From NCBI GenBank assembly GCA_019671135.1, contig JAHRHY010000008.1:2108001-2172000 (forward strand): a stretch of DNA of 64,000 nucleotides. Direction: 5' to 3'. A program made the translations under genes and the position numbers. The notes beneath the pieces were generated by a model. That model was not told where the DNA came from. It did not search any database and worked only from the letters and a program-made list of their open reading frames with translations. This stretch comes from Linnemannia hyalina. Taxonomy: Eukaryota; Mortierellomycota; Mortierellomycetes; Mortierellales; Mortierellaceae. Numbering within the stretch: position 1 is the first letter of the stretch; each line of letters opens with the position of its first letter. Below, piece by piece: positions 9,802-22,760 of this stretch.

Positions 9802-12800
9802 CTAATTGCTACTGCTCTTGTTCGTAGTCAATGGCCCGTTCAGTTGTTGCCAGACCTCAATGGCTGTCGTCCATGCCAAGTTGCTGCTGTCCTTTGCAGA
9901 AATCGATGTTTGAGCGGCATTGTTGTTGATATTGCTCTCACCGCTTTGTGGTTGCAATTGCTGTTGTTGTTGCAGGTGCTGAACAGGCTGATTGATCAGG
10001 AGTGGGACTCCAGTCTTGGCCTTGGTCTCAAACCCTTTGATCTCCTTGACCCGATGCCCCAACAGCGTCCTGTAGATCGACTGTGTCCCACTCGCCTCAA
10101 ACGCCGTCGCCTCAATCTTCACCGCAAGCACCTTCACAAACATCCCCATCCTTCCATCCAGCTCAGTCTTGGGCAAGGATCCAGTCGTGTCAGGAGTCAA
10201 TCGCAACATATACTCGGTCGCCAGAGACTTGTGTGCACTTTGATAGAGTGACCCAAGAGCTTTCGCCACAGACTCATAGCATAGCTCCCGGAACTGGAGC
10301 GCCACCTTGGAAGATGCTGCATGGCAGAGACCATACTTGTTGACCGAGACTTCTGGAGACGATACTGCTGGTGCCTCAGCCTTCTTGTAATATGAGGGAT
10401 CAACAGATTTGCCTGTTTTAGTGAAGACAAAACAAGGTTAGATTTTCACCAACCTAGAGTGCAGCGATAGAAAAACATAATCAAAGCAGCAACAATGACA
10501 TACCAAAAAGTAGCTTCCTCCGCTTAGCCTTACGCTCAGCGTCAGAGTCATAGTCTTCGCAGCTTCTCTTCTCTTCTTCCTCTTCATCGATCTCCGACCC
10601 ATCTTCAATCGAATCATCGTCACTACCTTCGCCACCATCCGAGTCGTCGTCGCCATAGTTATCGTCATAGCCCGCAAGGCCAGCATCGTATCGATCCAGA
10701 GCAGAAGAAGCTGTCTGCCACGCGCCCTGCACCTGCACGGTCCCATCCGAGCCAACAAACGTCTTGGTACCACCCATATACTGCGCCCGACCGCCTATGC
10801 TTGTAAGGTTCGACAGTTTCTCGGCTTTGTCCTTGGCGACTTTCTCGGGTGTCCTGCAGATATCACATCGGGCACCATCCTGGCAGACGGCCTCCTTTTT
10901 GACTTCCGTCTCTCCAAAGTACTCACACAGAAAGACGTGTCGACACTGGGTGGTGTTTTCACAGTAGGCGACCATCTTTTGAAACTTGTCCATTATGTCC
11001 TGTAATGACTTTTTGCGCTGTGGAACTTCTCCAGTTTTGGTCGCCTTTTGCTTCTGTCGTTCTGCTTCTACAGCCAGCAGGAACTCAATTTTCGATTTGT
11101 CCTCCCGAGAGTAATAAAGAATACATCTCGACAAAGCTCCGTCTCGTCCCGCACGCCCACTCTCCTGGTAGAAGCCTATTATAATATGAAATAAATGGGA
11201 ACGTTAGATGTTACCCTTACATGGAAGACATACCATGTCTTCTCGAACTACGCGCAACCAAAGAACTTCCGAGGTACCTTCGACGGTTTTGGGGATCTCC
11301 CAGTGGCAGACAAAGCGGACGTTGGCTTTGTCAATACCCATGCCAAAGGCGATCGTGGCGACGATCACATCAATAGGCTTGCCAGTAACAGCAGGAGTAG
11401 TAGACGAGTTGCCATTCTTCTTCTTGGGATCATCCGCTCTCGGCTCCAAACACCACCGCTGCTGAACCTCTGCTCGCTGCTTCGGGGTCATTCCAGAATG
11501 AAATGCAGCAGCTGAAATTCCGTCTCCAGTGAGTCTACTAGCCAGATCGTCGCATGTTGCTCGCTGCCCACAGTAGATGATCCCGCAAACGGGTTCGACT
11601 TTTTGCTCCGCCAGCGGGACGGGTGGCTCTGTTGGGGTATATGTCCTTGCAGATGTGAACTGTGGTAGTGGTAGCTTGTTCTTTGTCTCTGTCGCCGCCT
11701 GTAGTCGTTTCATCCGCGTCTTGTACACGCCCTTCATAAAACTCAGAAAGTTGTCGTACCGATCTGTGTCGAACCGGACCTAAGGATACATCATCGTGAA
11801 TAGTAAGTGCATTGTTCATGGCGTGCGGGAGAACTGGATGGTTGCGTTTTACCAATACGCACCTCGTAGTAAAGGTTGTCGCGATTGAAGGATGTCATGA
11901 AGAAAGACAGCTTCGGTGGCTCAGGCAATCCCAATGTCGACTTGATATCCTGCCGCACCCTAGTTTTCGATAAAATCGCAAAGTCTGATTAGCAACACAT
12001 TCCGTAACTTTGTAGTCGATGTCCATGTAAACACAAGAAGGAACATACTTTTCGGTGGCTGTAGCTGTGAGGGCGGCGATGGGTAGCTTTGGAAACGCCT
12101 TCCTGAAGTAATCCAACTTCTTGTAATCCTTTCTGAAGTCATGACCCCACTCGCTGATACAATGCGCCTATAGAACAGAAAGGACGCGTGTCTATTAATA
12201 CGCGTCGACATAGGTTTTAATCTCCATGAGGCATCTCGATCCAAATGTTGCAGCAAAGTGATAACATACCTCGTCGATAACGAGCCTTGCCAACATCTCC
12301 CTTCCGTGGAGCGCAGAGATGTACTTTCGAAACTCTGTCGTTGCGAGCAACTCCGGTGTGACTATTCTCGAAGAAGTTAGAGATGACCTTTGGTTAGCAT
12401 GATGCAAGGCATATCCTTACTCCGACTCAAAAACAAAGCTACATAAATAAACCTTGATAAGAACGGCGCACAATTTACCGTAGAGTAGTTTGGTAATGGG
12501 TTCTGAGAGTGCGAGGTCGCGTAGCACTTTTGCCCGCTCAGTTTTGCCGATGGACGAGTTAAGCGCGGAAGCCTTGATTCCGAGACGCAAGAGTGCAATT
12601 ACTTGGTCATGGATCAGTGCAAGTAATGGTGATACTACGATCGTGACGCCCTTGCTCATGACAGCCGGTAGTTGATAGCAAAGCGACTTGCCCCCTCCCG
12701 TCGGCATAATCACCATCATGTCCCTTCCTGTCGATACGTATATGAGAGGGTCTGTTAATGTGTCGTTCACGATATCATCTATAGCCCCGTTTGCTTCTTA

Positions 12801-13145
12801 TGAAACCAGAGACAAAAAGTGTACCTTCCAGAGATGCCTGGATGATGGCCTCCTGTTGACCTCGGAACTCCCTCAATCCAAAGACTATTTCAGAGTAAGT
12901 ATGGACCAAATTAAAAGGCGCCATACTCAGTAACTTTGATCGTGTGAGATTGCAGGTGAGTGCATCCATGACACAAGGTTATTTTGTTTACCGGTGCGGA
13001 GACATTTGTTACAGTCGGTGAATGACTTTGAGAGGGACTGCTGCTTCTGTCTGTCCTGGAAGGCAGTCGTGTTTCCCGAGTGGTTCTTGAAACAGAGCTG
13101 TGTCTGTACTTTTATCGTTTTGACTTCCTTTGCCTGCTTCTTCAT
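9802..13145 (-). CDS. RecQ-family ATP-dependent DNA helicase
   Basis: Nine exons, all in phase: 12992-13145, 12825-12884, 12479-12727, 12270-12361, 12049-12167, 11863-11959, 11278-11779, 10504-11175 and 9802-10412. They give 851 residues. Helicase motifs in order: [13 protein letters not shown] (motif 0); [15 protein letters not shown] (Walker A, about residue 80); [13 protein letters not shown] (DEAH box, about 184); ALTATATEK (motif III); [18 protein letters not shown]; and [10 protein letters not shown] (motif VI, about 430). A zinc-binding subdomain follows ([11 protein letters not shown] then [10 protein letters not shown]). After it come an acidic stretch with [13 protein letters not shown] and EEEEE, a basic KRRK, and a C-terminal helical region ending in polyglutamine and Asn/Ser. 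RecQ enzymes unwind DNA 3' to 5' in recombination and fork repair. The C-terminal region (RELCYESV...[10 protein letters not shown]) may relate to the RECQL5 type, but this is weak. An in-frame upstream ATG at 13238 is possible. Confidence 0.93.
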
Positions 13146-13558
13146 GTTCCTTGCAGTCTCTCTATATCCTGACTGGCTGATGTAGTTGCAAGTGATTAAG
13201 CGTGTAATGAATGAAAGAATGCAAGAAAATGAAAACAAAAGATCGCGTTCCTGTCTTCATTTGACTTTAGTGTAATTTGGTGGCAACATGGACCCCTTAA
13301 CCTGAAATCGTTCTCCATCAGTTCCCTCTTCGTCATGATCGGACTGGCAAATGTGCCCAGTAGATGGGAAAATGAATTTTCTTAGTGTTCTTAGTGCCCT
13401 TTGTCTGATGAAAAAAAGCATAAGTACTCACATTTTCACGCCCACTGTTCTTTCTCTTCTCTACTGGTCCTCTCTCTCACTCACCCACTCACTCACTCAC
13501 TCACTCCTGTTTCCCGTTTCCCTGCTCCCTACCTTAACTCCCCGTAATAATTATGACC
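13146..13558. promoter_or_regulatory. divergent promoter region, RecQ and HAD genes
   Basis: 413 bp between two divergent starts. Near 13470-13506 there is a CT-rich block with a (CACT)n repeat just upstream of the HAD gene, typical of the plus-strand promoters in this window. No specific operator is recognised. Confidence 0.5.
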
Positions 13559-15406
13559 ATGCCCTCGTCTGCTGCCTCGACCACCGTTCCTGCGGGCACC
13601 ACCACCACTACTGCTGCCACCCCCGCCCACCACATCGACTACTGCATCTTCGACATGGACGGTCTCCTCATCAACACAGAGACCCTCTACACAGAAATCA
13701 CCTGTAAGCATACCAGCATACCAACATAACAACAAGTGCTAAACACCTGACTAGCGCTGAAATAGAAAAAAAAAACAATAACAACTAGAACAGCAGCAAC
13801 ACCAACAACAAAAAAAGCTTCGGACTTGAAGCGAACACTGCGTCAACCGTGTGTATCCTTCAATACCCCTTCTCTCCTATTTCCTTATTCTCCTGTGTGG
13901 ATTGGATGGGTGAAGATAGCCTTTCCCTTTTCTGGGCGATCAATGGTTGATGGCCATGTCCGTTGTTGCTACGCCCTACTGCACTCTCTCCCAGGAACAC
14001 AACGGATATCTGTTGATCAAACGCCACGTTGCACTTTCTATCACCAACCAACCATCAGAAGAGACCCAATTGAACACTTACCTGCGCCTTCTCACTCACC
14101 ATGGTGCAACATTTCTTTTACATCCGACTCACCTCCCTTCCTCTCAGACCCCTCGCCATCCCCTTGCTGTGCATTTTTATGCGTCAGAAGAGTCATCACT
14201 ACAAGGGGTTTCTGACAAGAGTCGAATCGGACCATTCTATAAAACAAGGGCAACTCAACATAGAGTTCAATTGCTCTTTTCCCTCTCTTTCCTTCTTTTC
14301 CTTACCCACGGATACACAAATGCCGAGGATCCCAGTCGGATCCTCTGGGAGGCACTTAGCCCTTCCTCACCTTTATCCTGAGCAACTGTCCGAACATAAA
14401 CTAACAGGATCTTACACCCACTCCTTGTTGTAGCTGAAATTCTTGCACGTTACGGCAAGACATACGATTTCGAGCTCAAGGCCAAGCTCATGGGTCTTCG
14501 TGAGAAGGAAGTAAGTAGTCTGCTGTGCGCAAAGAACACCTATTCTTCACCTAGACTTTATCAATTGAGTACTAAAATTAGCTACTCCGGTTTGGATTGT
14601 AATGAATGAATAGTCGGCGGCCATTCTGGTTGCGGAATCGGGCGCAGATATGACCCCAGAGGAGTACCTTCACGAGCGTCACCTTCTCCAGCTGGAGCGC
14701 TTCCCACACTGTGTCCCTCTCCCCGGTGTCATGGTAAAGTGTTTCTGTTCTTCTTTTCGGTTAATCTTTTCGGGATTGGGATTGTTTGAACGAGTATGTC
14801 CCGGTATGCACCCGCTTTCCATCCCCCCTTCACTTTCTAACCTGTGTCTCAATACGGAAATGTTTCATATATCCCATAGCGCCTCGTTAAGCACCTGAAG
14901 GCAAAGAAGATCCCCATCGCTGTAAGTCCCAGGAAGCAGGCGAAAAATATTAGAACGAAAATGCATGCTATACTCGCAACTAATATGATAATTGTGACGA
15001 ATAGGTGGCGACTTCTTCGTACCGCAAGAACTTCAACCTCAAGTCGATGAACAACCAACACTTGTTCACCTTGTTCGACGTGATTGTGTGCGGCGACGAC
15101 CCTGCGATCGAAAATGGCAAGCCCAACCCCGATATTTTCTTTGTGGCTCGGGATCGTTTGAAGGAGCACTTTGGACACAAGGAGATTAAGAACGAGAACT
15201 GTCTAGTCTTTGAGGATTCGCCTATCGGTGTCCAGGCAGGAGTTAATGCCGAGATGAAGGTCCTCTGGGTGCCTGATGTGAACATTGGACGTCTCTACCC
15301 TACTTTGGATGGACCTACTCAGCGTCTGGATTCGCTTGAGGAGTTTGACCCTGTCTTCTATGACCTTCCCCCTTTTGAGGCCGAGGTTGAGAACAATGGC
15401 GCATAA
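13559..15406 (+). CDS. HAD-superfamily phosphatase, pseudouridine-5'-phosphatase (HDHD1/GS1) type
   Basis: Five exons in phase: 13559-13703, 14434-14510, 14614-14733, 14880-14921 and 15005-15406, giving 261 residues. An N-terminal Thr/Ala-rich tail is followed by HAD motif I, IFDMDGLLINTETLYTE (about residues 31-47). Motif II is IAVATSSYRKNF. Motif III/IV is DDPAIENGKPNPDIF then CLVFEDSPIGVQAG, and the protein closes with VLWVPD. These are the standard catalytic Asp, Thr/Ser, Lys and Asp positions of the HDHD1/GS1 subfamily, which removes phosphate from small sugar or nucleoside phosphates. The exact substrate cannot be read from sequence. The first intron is 730 nt, the longest in the window, and contains CT-rich sequence but no gene. 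The gene is divergent from RecQ. Confidence 0.9.
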
Positions 15407-15684
15407 TCCTTTCCTTTTTGTAGATCATAGAGCGTGGGAATTCCATTTCGTCTCCACACCTCAAAGTTAGACCCACAGCAACAAACAAAATAGAAAGCTC
15501 CATCCAAAAAAAAGCCGAAAAACAGCTTCATAGCAAACGTCACGTGTCAACGTTGAGTTCTGTGGCCACCAAGCGTTTCCAGGGGTTGTCAAATCAAAAT
15601 TCTCTTGACTCCTTTTTTTTTTGTTCTTTCACACCTCCCCGCTCCTGTACTCTTTCACACTCTCTTGTCGCTCTCAATGAGACC

Positions 15685-18600
15685 ATGGACGACGACACGT
15701 TCGACGACATCAATGAACACTCCTTTGTCGACGACGGCAGCGACAACGACAACGAAGACAACAACAACGATGGCAACAACCTTAATCAAGTACTTCAAGC
15801 ATGGGACGACTTGCCGCAAGGACCTGCTCACGCTGTGAATCAACAGCACGCTGCCGGAGGGCAGCAGGCTCACCTTCGCGAGGCATCGATACCGTCACAG
15901 GATCACGATTTCCAAAGTCAGGTCCATGTTGTGACACGACCCATGGTTGGACCTGAGCGATCGCATATCCCAGAACCTCGGCCGCAGAACGTTGAAACCG
16001 AGGTACCAGCCGCCACCGCATATCGCGCATGGAATATAAATAAAGGAACAGTATGTTACTTTGCGAATGGAACATAGTATTGACAAGAGGAACCCTGGTA
16101 TGAAACTTTTCGGCATATAGGAATCAACCTGCTCGATATGCTTCGACTCTTGGACCAACAGCGGGAAGCATCGACTTGTTTCCATCAAGTGTGGACACCT
16201 CTTTGGCGAAAGGTACACCAACAATTATTTAGAACGTTGCTATTGTTTTGAGCCTAAATATCGCCGAGGACATTGTTCACTAACCATATTCATATTTCTA
16301 AATGACGATAGCTGTATCACAAAGTGGATCAACCAGAATGCAGGAGGAAACGGTCCAGCGAAATGTCCAGAGTGCAAGTAAGTCACGGTAATGACCCTTT
16401 ACCCTCTCTCTTTCGTACATAGGAGGAAAGTGCCGCGATGTTACACATTTCCACCAGCAACATCTTACTTACATTTTATGGGGTTGTTGCCTGCCTTTGA
16501 ATTATTAGCCTGGCTACGACACGGAGAGATATTCGTAGAATATGGAGCAAATCAGTCGTGGTGGTGGATACGGTCGAAAAGGACGAGGCGAATGCGCGAG
16601 CCAGGGAGGAGAAGGAGGGCAGATTGCGCTGTGAAAGGGAATTGGCTAACTCTCGCCTCGCCTATGAGATGCTTAGTAATGAGCTGAAGGATATGCGCAA
16701 AAAGCATGACCGTCAGCGTGCTCTCAAAGCAAGGTACGAACTTTTGTCGTTGTCTTCAGGCGCCGTTGTCAAAATGTGAAATTGTCCGACTAATGATTGT
16801 TATTGCTACTTTCATGCTGAGTAGGTACCGGGCGGAAGTGAAGCAGCTAAAGATGGCGCATCCGGAGCGGGAAATTGTAAAGCACTTTTCGTATGTCACC
16901 ACTCGGACGATCCCCATAACAGCCAGGGTAAGAACTTTCTCTGTCCTGGATATCACAATATACTTGTAGGACTCCAGTCAGGATGCTGACTCAACAGTAT
17001 TTTAAATCTTATTTAACACAGGCACCGGTAGCAACACAGTACTTGTCATATCGCCAGGACGAAGAAATGCTGGTGTACAGTCGGCAGATGGGAGAACAGC
17101 ACGGGATTGCAAAAGTGTCGATGCGGGACTTTGCAGGCAACTATCACGACTTTATCCCAGTGCACTCGAAACCTATCAAGGATGTGCGCTGTTATACTGG
17201 AAACCCAGGCATAAACAAGGCATTTATCCTCACCGCCAGTTTGGACAAGACCCTCAAAGTTACCAATGCTCTCTCCAAACAAGTCGTCCTTTCGTACGTC
17301 ATCAACTGCTCATTGTCCTTTTATTTTCCTTTGCGATTTTGTGCCTTGATTAACTGACGCTGTATTGCATTACCATTGTTATTGGGATAGGTACAATATG
17401 GAAGGGGCGGTGTGGTCGTGTTGCTGGTCAGCAACAGACTCAAACCTGATGTACTGTGCAGTGAAGGCAAGGCAGACCAGCATATTGACACTCGACCTCC
17501 GGAATACAAGAGAGCCGGTCAGCAGTTTCAGCAATCCAGGACTGTTGGGCCACGCACCGATCCACTCGATGACACATATCGGCCCAATGGAGGGCCATGA
17601 CCAGGAAGCGATTCTGTGCGGCAGTGTTGACGGGGCGTTTGTGTATAATTTTGAGCCGGGTATGAATGAAGGAACGCTTTCGGGAGTGTTTAGTCAGGAG
17701 ATGATCATCAATGGGAGTCAAGGGTCGACGGCGTTGGGTGGCGACAGCTTATCGTCCAGTCAGTCCATGGGAACAACAATAGGTTCTAGTTCCACGATGG
17801 GAGGGGCAGAGAAGGGGCCGGATGGTCGATTGCTGCCAGTTCGATTGAAGGGATCGAGTTGTAATTCTGTCTCTTTCGACAGTGTCTCTCGGGACTGGAT
17901 GGCCACGTACAACTTTATGAACACCAGGACGACACATCATGTCCGCGGTACTGTCGATCAGGACCCGTATTCTGGAGACTTGTTGCTCCGGAGTGAATAC
18001 AAGGTCATTGGAGGAACGCCTGTACCGTTGTCGAGGAACAGCATCTTTTCAAGGCTGAACGATTCCGTCCACATGGCTGCAGGATCTGACTCCGTCGTAA
18101 GTCATTTCTTTGCTTCTTTTTGTTTCGTGTCTATGTTCTCGCCATTGCGATCACTTAACAATTATATCCAATGGTTCCGATAGGCACAAGTGTGGTATGA
18201 TCCGAAATTCAAGTCAAAGAAGGCACAGGAAGAAGATAACGAGAGGAGACAGACATTGAGCGGACGCCCTATATCGACTCTGGACCATGGCCCGCTAGCT
18301 CAACATGTTATCCAAAGTGGGAACAATATTCCTGCGAACTCGGTGATCCGAGATGTCAAGCCGGTGGTGGTCTCGGGAGTGAACGAGTACATTGTGACAC
18401 TCTCGGACAAGGAACTTGGGATGTATCGATGGTCCGAGAGTGAACCTTTGGGTGGCGAGGAGGATAGTGATGACGAAGAAGGTAGTGAGGTGGACGAGAG
18501 TGAAGGTGATGACCTGGTGCGTGTAAAATATGGAGGGAAGAGGCGGCGGCTTGACGACGATGACAGTGACAGTGGAGATGTTGTTGTTCTTGATGGCGCA

Positions 18601-18687
18601 GATGGTGAGAATGGAGTAGGAGGATCTGGGACAGTGGAGCAAGGTCCTTCCTCGACTGCGTCCTCTCCCATGTTCAATACCCAATAA
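15685..18687 (+). CDS. RFWD3: RING-WD40 E3 ubiquitin ligase, RFWD3-like
   Basis: Eight exons in phase: 15685-16050, 16121-16212, 16312-16377, 16509-16733, 16825-16927, 17022-17293, 17391-18096 and 18184-18687, giving 777 residues. The first 120 residues are acidic, Asn- and Gln-rich. The RING follows at about 124-170: CSICFDSW, KCGHLFGESC, then CPEC. After it come TTRRDIRRIWSKSVVVVD and a coiled coil, the RFWD3 layout. The rest is a WD40-type propeller (FILTASLDKTLKVTN; SYNMEGAVWSCCWS; LCGSVDGAFVYNF). It ends with a highly acidic tail carrying KRRRLDDDD. In animals and plants RFWD3 ubiquitinates RPA and RAD51 at blocked forks and crosslinks; here this is inferred by family. I chose the ATG at 15685 because it begins the acidic exon; a frame opens further up at 15544. 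Confidence 0.88.
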
Positions 18688-18688
18688 A
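18683..18688 (+). terminator. AATAAA poly(A) signal overlapping the stop codon
   Basis: The stop TAA at 18685-18687 of the RFWD3-like gene lies inside an AATAAA hexamer, so the 3' UTR would be very short if this signal is used. Confidence 0.5.
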
Positions 18689-20554
18689 CCTTTAGACAAT
18701 TCATCCTTTCGTTTTATTACTCATCGTTCTTATCCTGTCAGTAGATGTTTCTGTGAACTAGAAACAAACTACTTTTGCTATGACGCGATTGTGTGGGGGG
18801 ATTATGCACACTGGAAAGGTAGTTCGGATTGTGCTTCGACCTGGTTGGTTGGTTTGGCTGTTGGGGTGGTTGGTTGAGGTTGGTCCAACCTGGTTCGACC
18901 TGAGTTCGACTTTGTTTGGGACCTGAGATTCAAATTTTTGTTTGTGTGTGGGGAGGGGAAGGGGATGGGTGAAATGGAAAGGAACGGGCCACTTCTCCAG
19001 AGATAAGATAATGAAAAAAAAAAATCTCGGCAAACCAAGGTTACAATTTTGTGGCCTTCTTTCTTTCATCTTTCATCCTTCACTGACTGCCCACTACCGT
19101 TTCACTTTCTTATCGCTGCAGTGGACTTTGGGTTTTTTATGTTTCTTTCTTCTTCATCTGGCGGGCATATCTCTTTTTGTAAACAACGCACGGTTGGGTG
19201 GGTGTCTGTCTGTCTGTATTGTCAGTTCGTCGCTGTTCGTTCAGTTTTCGTTTCTTCAATTGATCGCTTAAGTACCTGATGATTAAGACTCTTGGACGAG
19301 TGTGGATGTCGCCAGAACGAACGACTGTTCAATTATTATTATTTTTTCTGTTCTTTTTTTTTTTTGGGTTTGTCAGCGGAACATCTTTCCAGACTTCAAG
19401 GAAAGGCCATTGAAAGTGCATCAAGTGTTTTGGAGAAGAGAAGGTTCTTTTTCGTTGATTGTTTTGAATGAAAAACAAAAGTAGGAGTGTGGACATGGTA
19501 CAAAGACAGTTTAGTTGAGTCTAACTCATGGATTGTATGTTTTGGGTTGTGTCTTTGCATGGGTTTTGGCCATAGGTCCCAAGAAGAAGGAAAATGGGTT
19601 TGCTGGGAAAGAACATAATGTCCCTTGGACGCACAACGACAGATTCATTTCTTATCCTTTCTTTTCCCCATCGTAACTATAATCTTGTCACGGTCGTCGA
19701 AGAAAAAGAGGGGTTGCCGAATGTCCGAAAGAGAAAATGAAAAATAGAATAAACACCAAGGACATGTCAACAAGCAAAGGATATCTCGTGTAGAGAGAAT
19801 GACAAAAGGCGTTATTTTTTGATCAAAGAAGAAGAGATAAAGAACGGATCGAGAGCCTTTTCCTCTTTCTGCCCAGATCGAACCTACTCTTCTTTTCTAT
19901 CCTCTTATTTTTTGGGTTTTTGAACGACCCACAATCATCGAGTATCTATGACTGAAATGTCGTCCGTTTGCCTTTTCTTTTCGCTAGGACCGAGAAAGTA
20001 TGAGACAGAAGGTGTAGATTACGAGAGGGTGGTGGATGGGACCCAGGGGTGTGAGTGTGAGTGTGAGAAGGTGCGAGTTGGAGGTGGTGGATGGGAACCA
20101 GGTGTAATGAGGTATCGTGTACAAGCAAATAGAAGCGGTCCAATGGGGAGATCATCCCCTGGGGCATGGTCCAAGCGGATAGCAAGGATGATAATATTAA
20201 TAGAAAGGCATTTGTATATACAAAATACAAAGAGGAGGATAAGAAGAAAAGAAGCCAATGATGAGAAGGGAGAGATAGAGCGTGTTTGTCTGTTCTGCCA
20301 TAGAGAGAAGGAAGGAAGGAAGGAAGGAAAGAAAGAAAGAGGAGCGGGCGGTGAATCAAAGGGCGACTTTTGGATGCAAGGGGAGGGAGGGTGGTAATAA
20401 TGATGAGGACAATATTCAATATTCAATCAGACTCTACTCTAATTTACTATTCCGCTCGCTCTGATCAAATAAATAGCCTCCTCTACTACTTCTTCTTCTT
20501 CTTCTTCTCCTCATCACTCACCAACTCTTCATTCTCCATCGCCCAACAAACACA
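18689..20554. promoter_or_regulatory. 1.87-kb intergenic region upstream of UGP1
   Basis: No credible gene. It holds T- and GT-rich sequence (18820-19370), a (GGAA)n/(GAAA)n run at about 20305-20342, and a (CTT)n run at about 20488-20508 just before the UGP1 ATG. The length suggests a long promoter or 5' UTR for a highly expressed gene. Open frames here are low-complexity. Confidence 0.5.
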
Positions 20555-22689
20555 ATGTCTGCCAACCCCCACCACCCTCACACCCTCTCCACCCTGGTAT
20601 GCGTCTCTCTCTCTTCCTTTTCCTTCTTGCTCTTGCTTACTTACCTTTTCTCACAATCGCGATACCGAAACAAACGCCTTCTATCTAACCACACATACCT
20701 TTCTTTTTTATCCCATCATGACACAAACAGGACTTCCAAGGTGCCAGCAGTGCTGCCGCTGCCAACGCCATGCGCACTGAGCTCAACCGCCTCATCTCCC
20801 AGGTCAAGGACGAGAACGAGCGCAAGGTACCCTTCTTCACTTTTTTCTTGTTGTTGAATAATGATGAATAAAGCACCAGAGAAATGACGTGTTGACTAAT
20901 CCACTCTATCCCTTTTGTCGAACCAAACTTCTTCCAATAGTTGTTCCAAAATGAGATGGGTAACTTTTTCATGCTGTTCAACCGCTTCTTGGCCGAGAAG
21001 AGCAAGGGCACAAAGATCAACTGGGACAAGGTCAAGTCGCCCCCAGAGGACCAGGTCGTTCCCTACGACAGCATCCCCAAGGTCGAGTCCAGCCCTCACC
21101 TCAACAAGCTCGCTGTCTTGAAGCTCAACGGAGGTCTCGGAACCACCATGGGTTGTGTCGGACCCAAGTCTGCTATCGAGGTCCGCGATGGTATGACCTT
21201 CTTGGATCTCTCTGTCCGTCAGATCGAGGTAATTTATCTTTACTGTCGTTGGGATAATGAACGCGGAACAATGCAGGCGAAATCTTTGTTGGTCGGCGAC
21301 ACAAAAAGATAACAAAGGAAGATCAGGAACAGAGACAGGCGGACATACCAGGGAAGACACGATAAAGACCAGGAAGACACGACGACACAACAGACAGCTG
21401 GACTGAGTTGTGTTCTTTGCGTGAATGAGATGGGTGGTGGGATTATAGTGAATGCGTGAGATTGAATATGTGTAAAACTCTATTTTTATTAATCGCCATT
21501 CACTTTGGTTTCCTCAACCTTTTGTTACTTTTCCTACTTCCTCTTTTCTCGTCTGCTCCTTGCTCCCCCCTTTTTTTATCTTTTTTGCTCTCACGCTCTG
21601 TCAATTACAATGGACTTCAAATAGTATTTGAACAAGGCCAAGAATGTCAACGTGCCATTCATCCTCATGAACTCGTTCAACACCGACGACGAGACCAAGC
21701 GCATCGTCCAAAAGTACGCTACCCACAACATCGAGATTCTGACCTTCAACCAGTCCAGATACCCCCGCGTCAACAAGGACTCGCTCCTCCCCACCCCCCG
21801 CAACCCCAACGGCGACATTGCCGACTGGTACCCCCCTGGTCACGGAGATCTCTTTGACTCGCTCAACAACTCGGGTCTCCTCGACCAGCTTATTGCCGAC
21901 GGCAAGGAGTATGTCTTTGTCTCCAACGTCGACAACCTCGGAGCCACCGTCGACGAGGGCATCCTTAACCACATGGTCGAGTCTGACGCCGAGTTCCTCA
22001 TGGAGGTCACCGACAAGACCCGCGCCGATATCAAGGGAGGTACCCTCATCGACTACGAGGGCCAGATCCGTCTTCTCGAGATTGCTCAGGTCCCCTCGGA
22101 GCACGTCGAAGACTTCAAGTCGATCAAGAAGTTCAAGATCTTCAACACCAACAACTTGTGGGTCAACTTGAAGGCCATCAAGCGCGTTGTCGAGGACCGC
22201 GAGTTGAAACTCGAGGTCATTGTCAACAACAAGACCACCGCCTCGGGTGAGAAGGTCATCCAGCTCGAGACTGCCGTTGGTGCCGGTATCAAGCACTTTC
22301 ACAACGCCCACGGTGTCAATGTGCCCCGTAGCCGTTTCTTGCCCGTCAAGTCGACCTCGGATCTTTTCTTGGTTACTTCGGACTTGTACTCGTTGATCCA
22401 CGGCGAGTTGTCGATCAACCCCAAGCGCATGTTCAACACTGTTCCCCTCGTCAAGTTGGGCGATCACTTCAAGAAGGTCAACGGCTTCATGTCGCGCTTC
22501 AAGAACTCGCCCCACATCCTGGAGCTGGACCATTTGACTGTCACTGGAGATGTTACTTTCGGAGCAGATGTTGTCCTCAAGGGTACTGTTATCATTGTTG
22601 CCAACGCTGGCTCGCACATTGACATTCCCTCTGGCAGTATCCTCGAGAACAAGGTCGTCTCTGGCAACCTTCACATCCTCGACCACTAA
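20555..22689 (+). CDS. UGP1: UTP-glucose-1-phosphate uridylyltransferase (UDP-glucose pyrophosphorylase)
   Basis: Four exons in phase: 20555-20596, 20731-20826, 20941-21228 and 21625-22689, giving 496 residues, the usual length. The enzyme makes UDP-glucose from UTP and glucose-1-phosphate in the cytosol, feeding cell-wall glucan, glycogen and trehalose. The nucleotide-binding loop [17 protein letters not shown] is at about 107-123. Other family landmarks are [55 protein letters not shown] and [12 protein letters not shown]. The C-terminal left-handed beta-helix ends in [20 protein letters not shown]. The last exon uses C-ending codons heavily (GTC, AAG, CTC), as expected for high expression. 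An AATAAA signal follows at 22755. Confidence 0.98.
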
Positions 22690-22754
22690 GCCTTTTCTTG
22701 GTGCGTCTTCAGTTCTCTCTCCCCCTTGTAGTTTTATGCATATCCTCTCCCAAT

Positions 22755-22760
22755 AATAAA
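22755..22760 (+). terminator. AATAAA poly(A) signal of UGP1
   Basis: Canonical hexamer 66 bp after the UGP1 stop codon, in an A-rich context. Confidence 0.5.

Noticed and set aside
13704..14433. Several open frames within the 730-nt first intron of the HAD gene
   Set aside because: They are Ser/Pro/Leu-rich from CT-rich sequence, have no recognisable motif and are interrupted by the splice requirement of the HAD gene.
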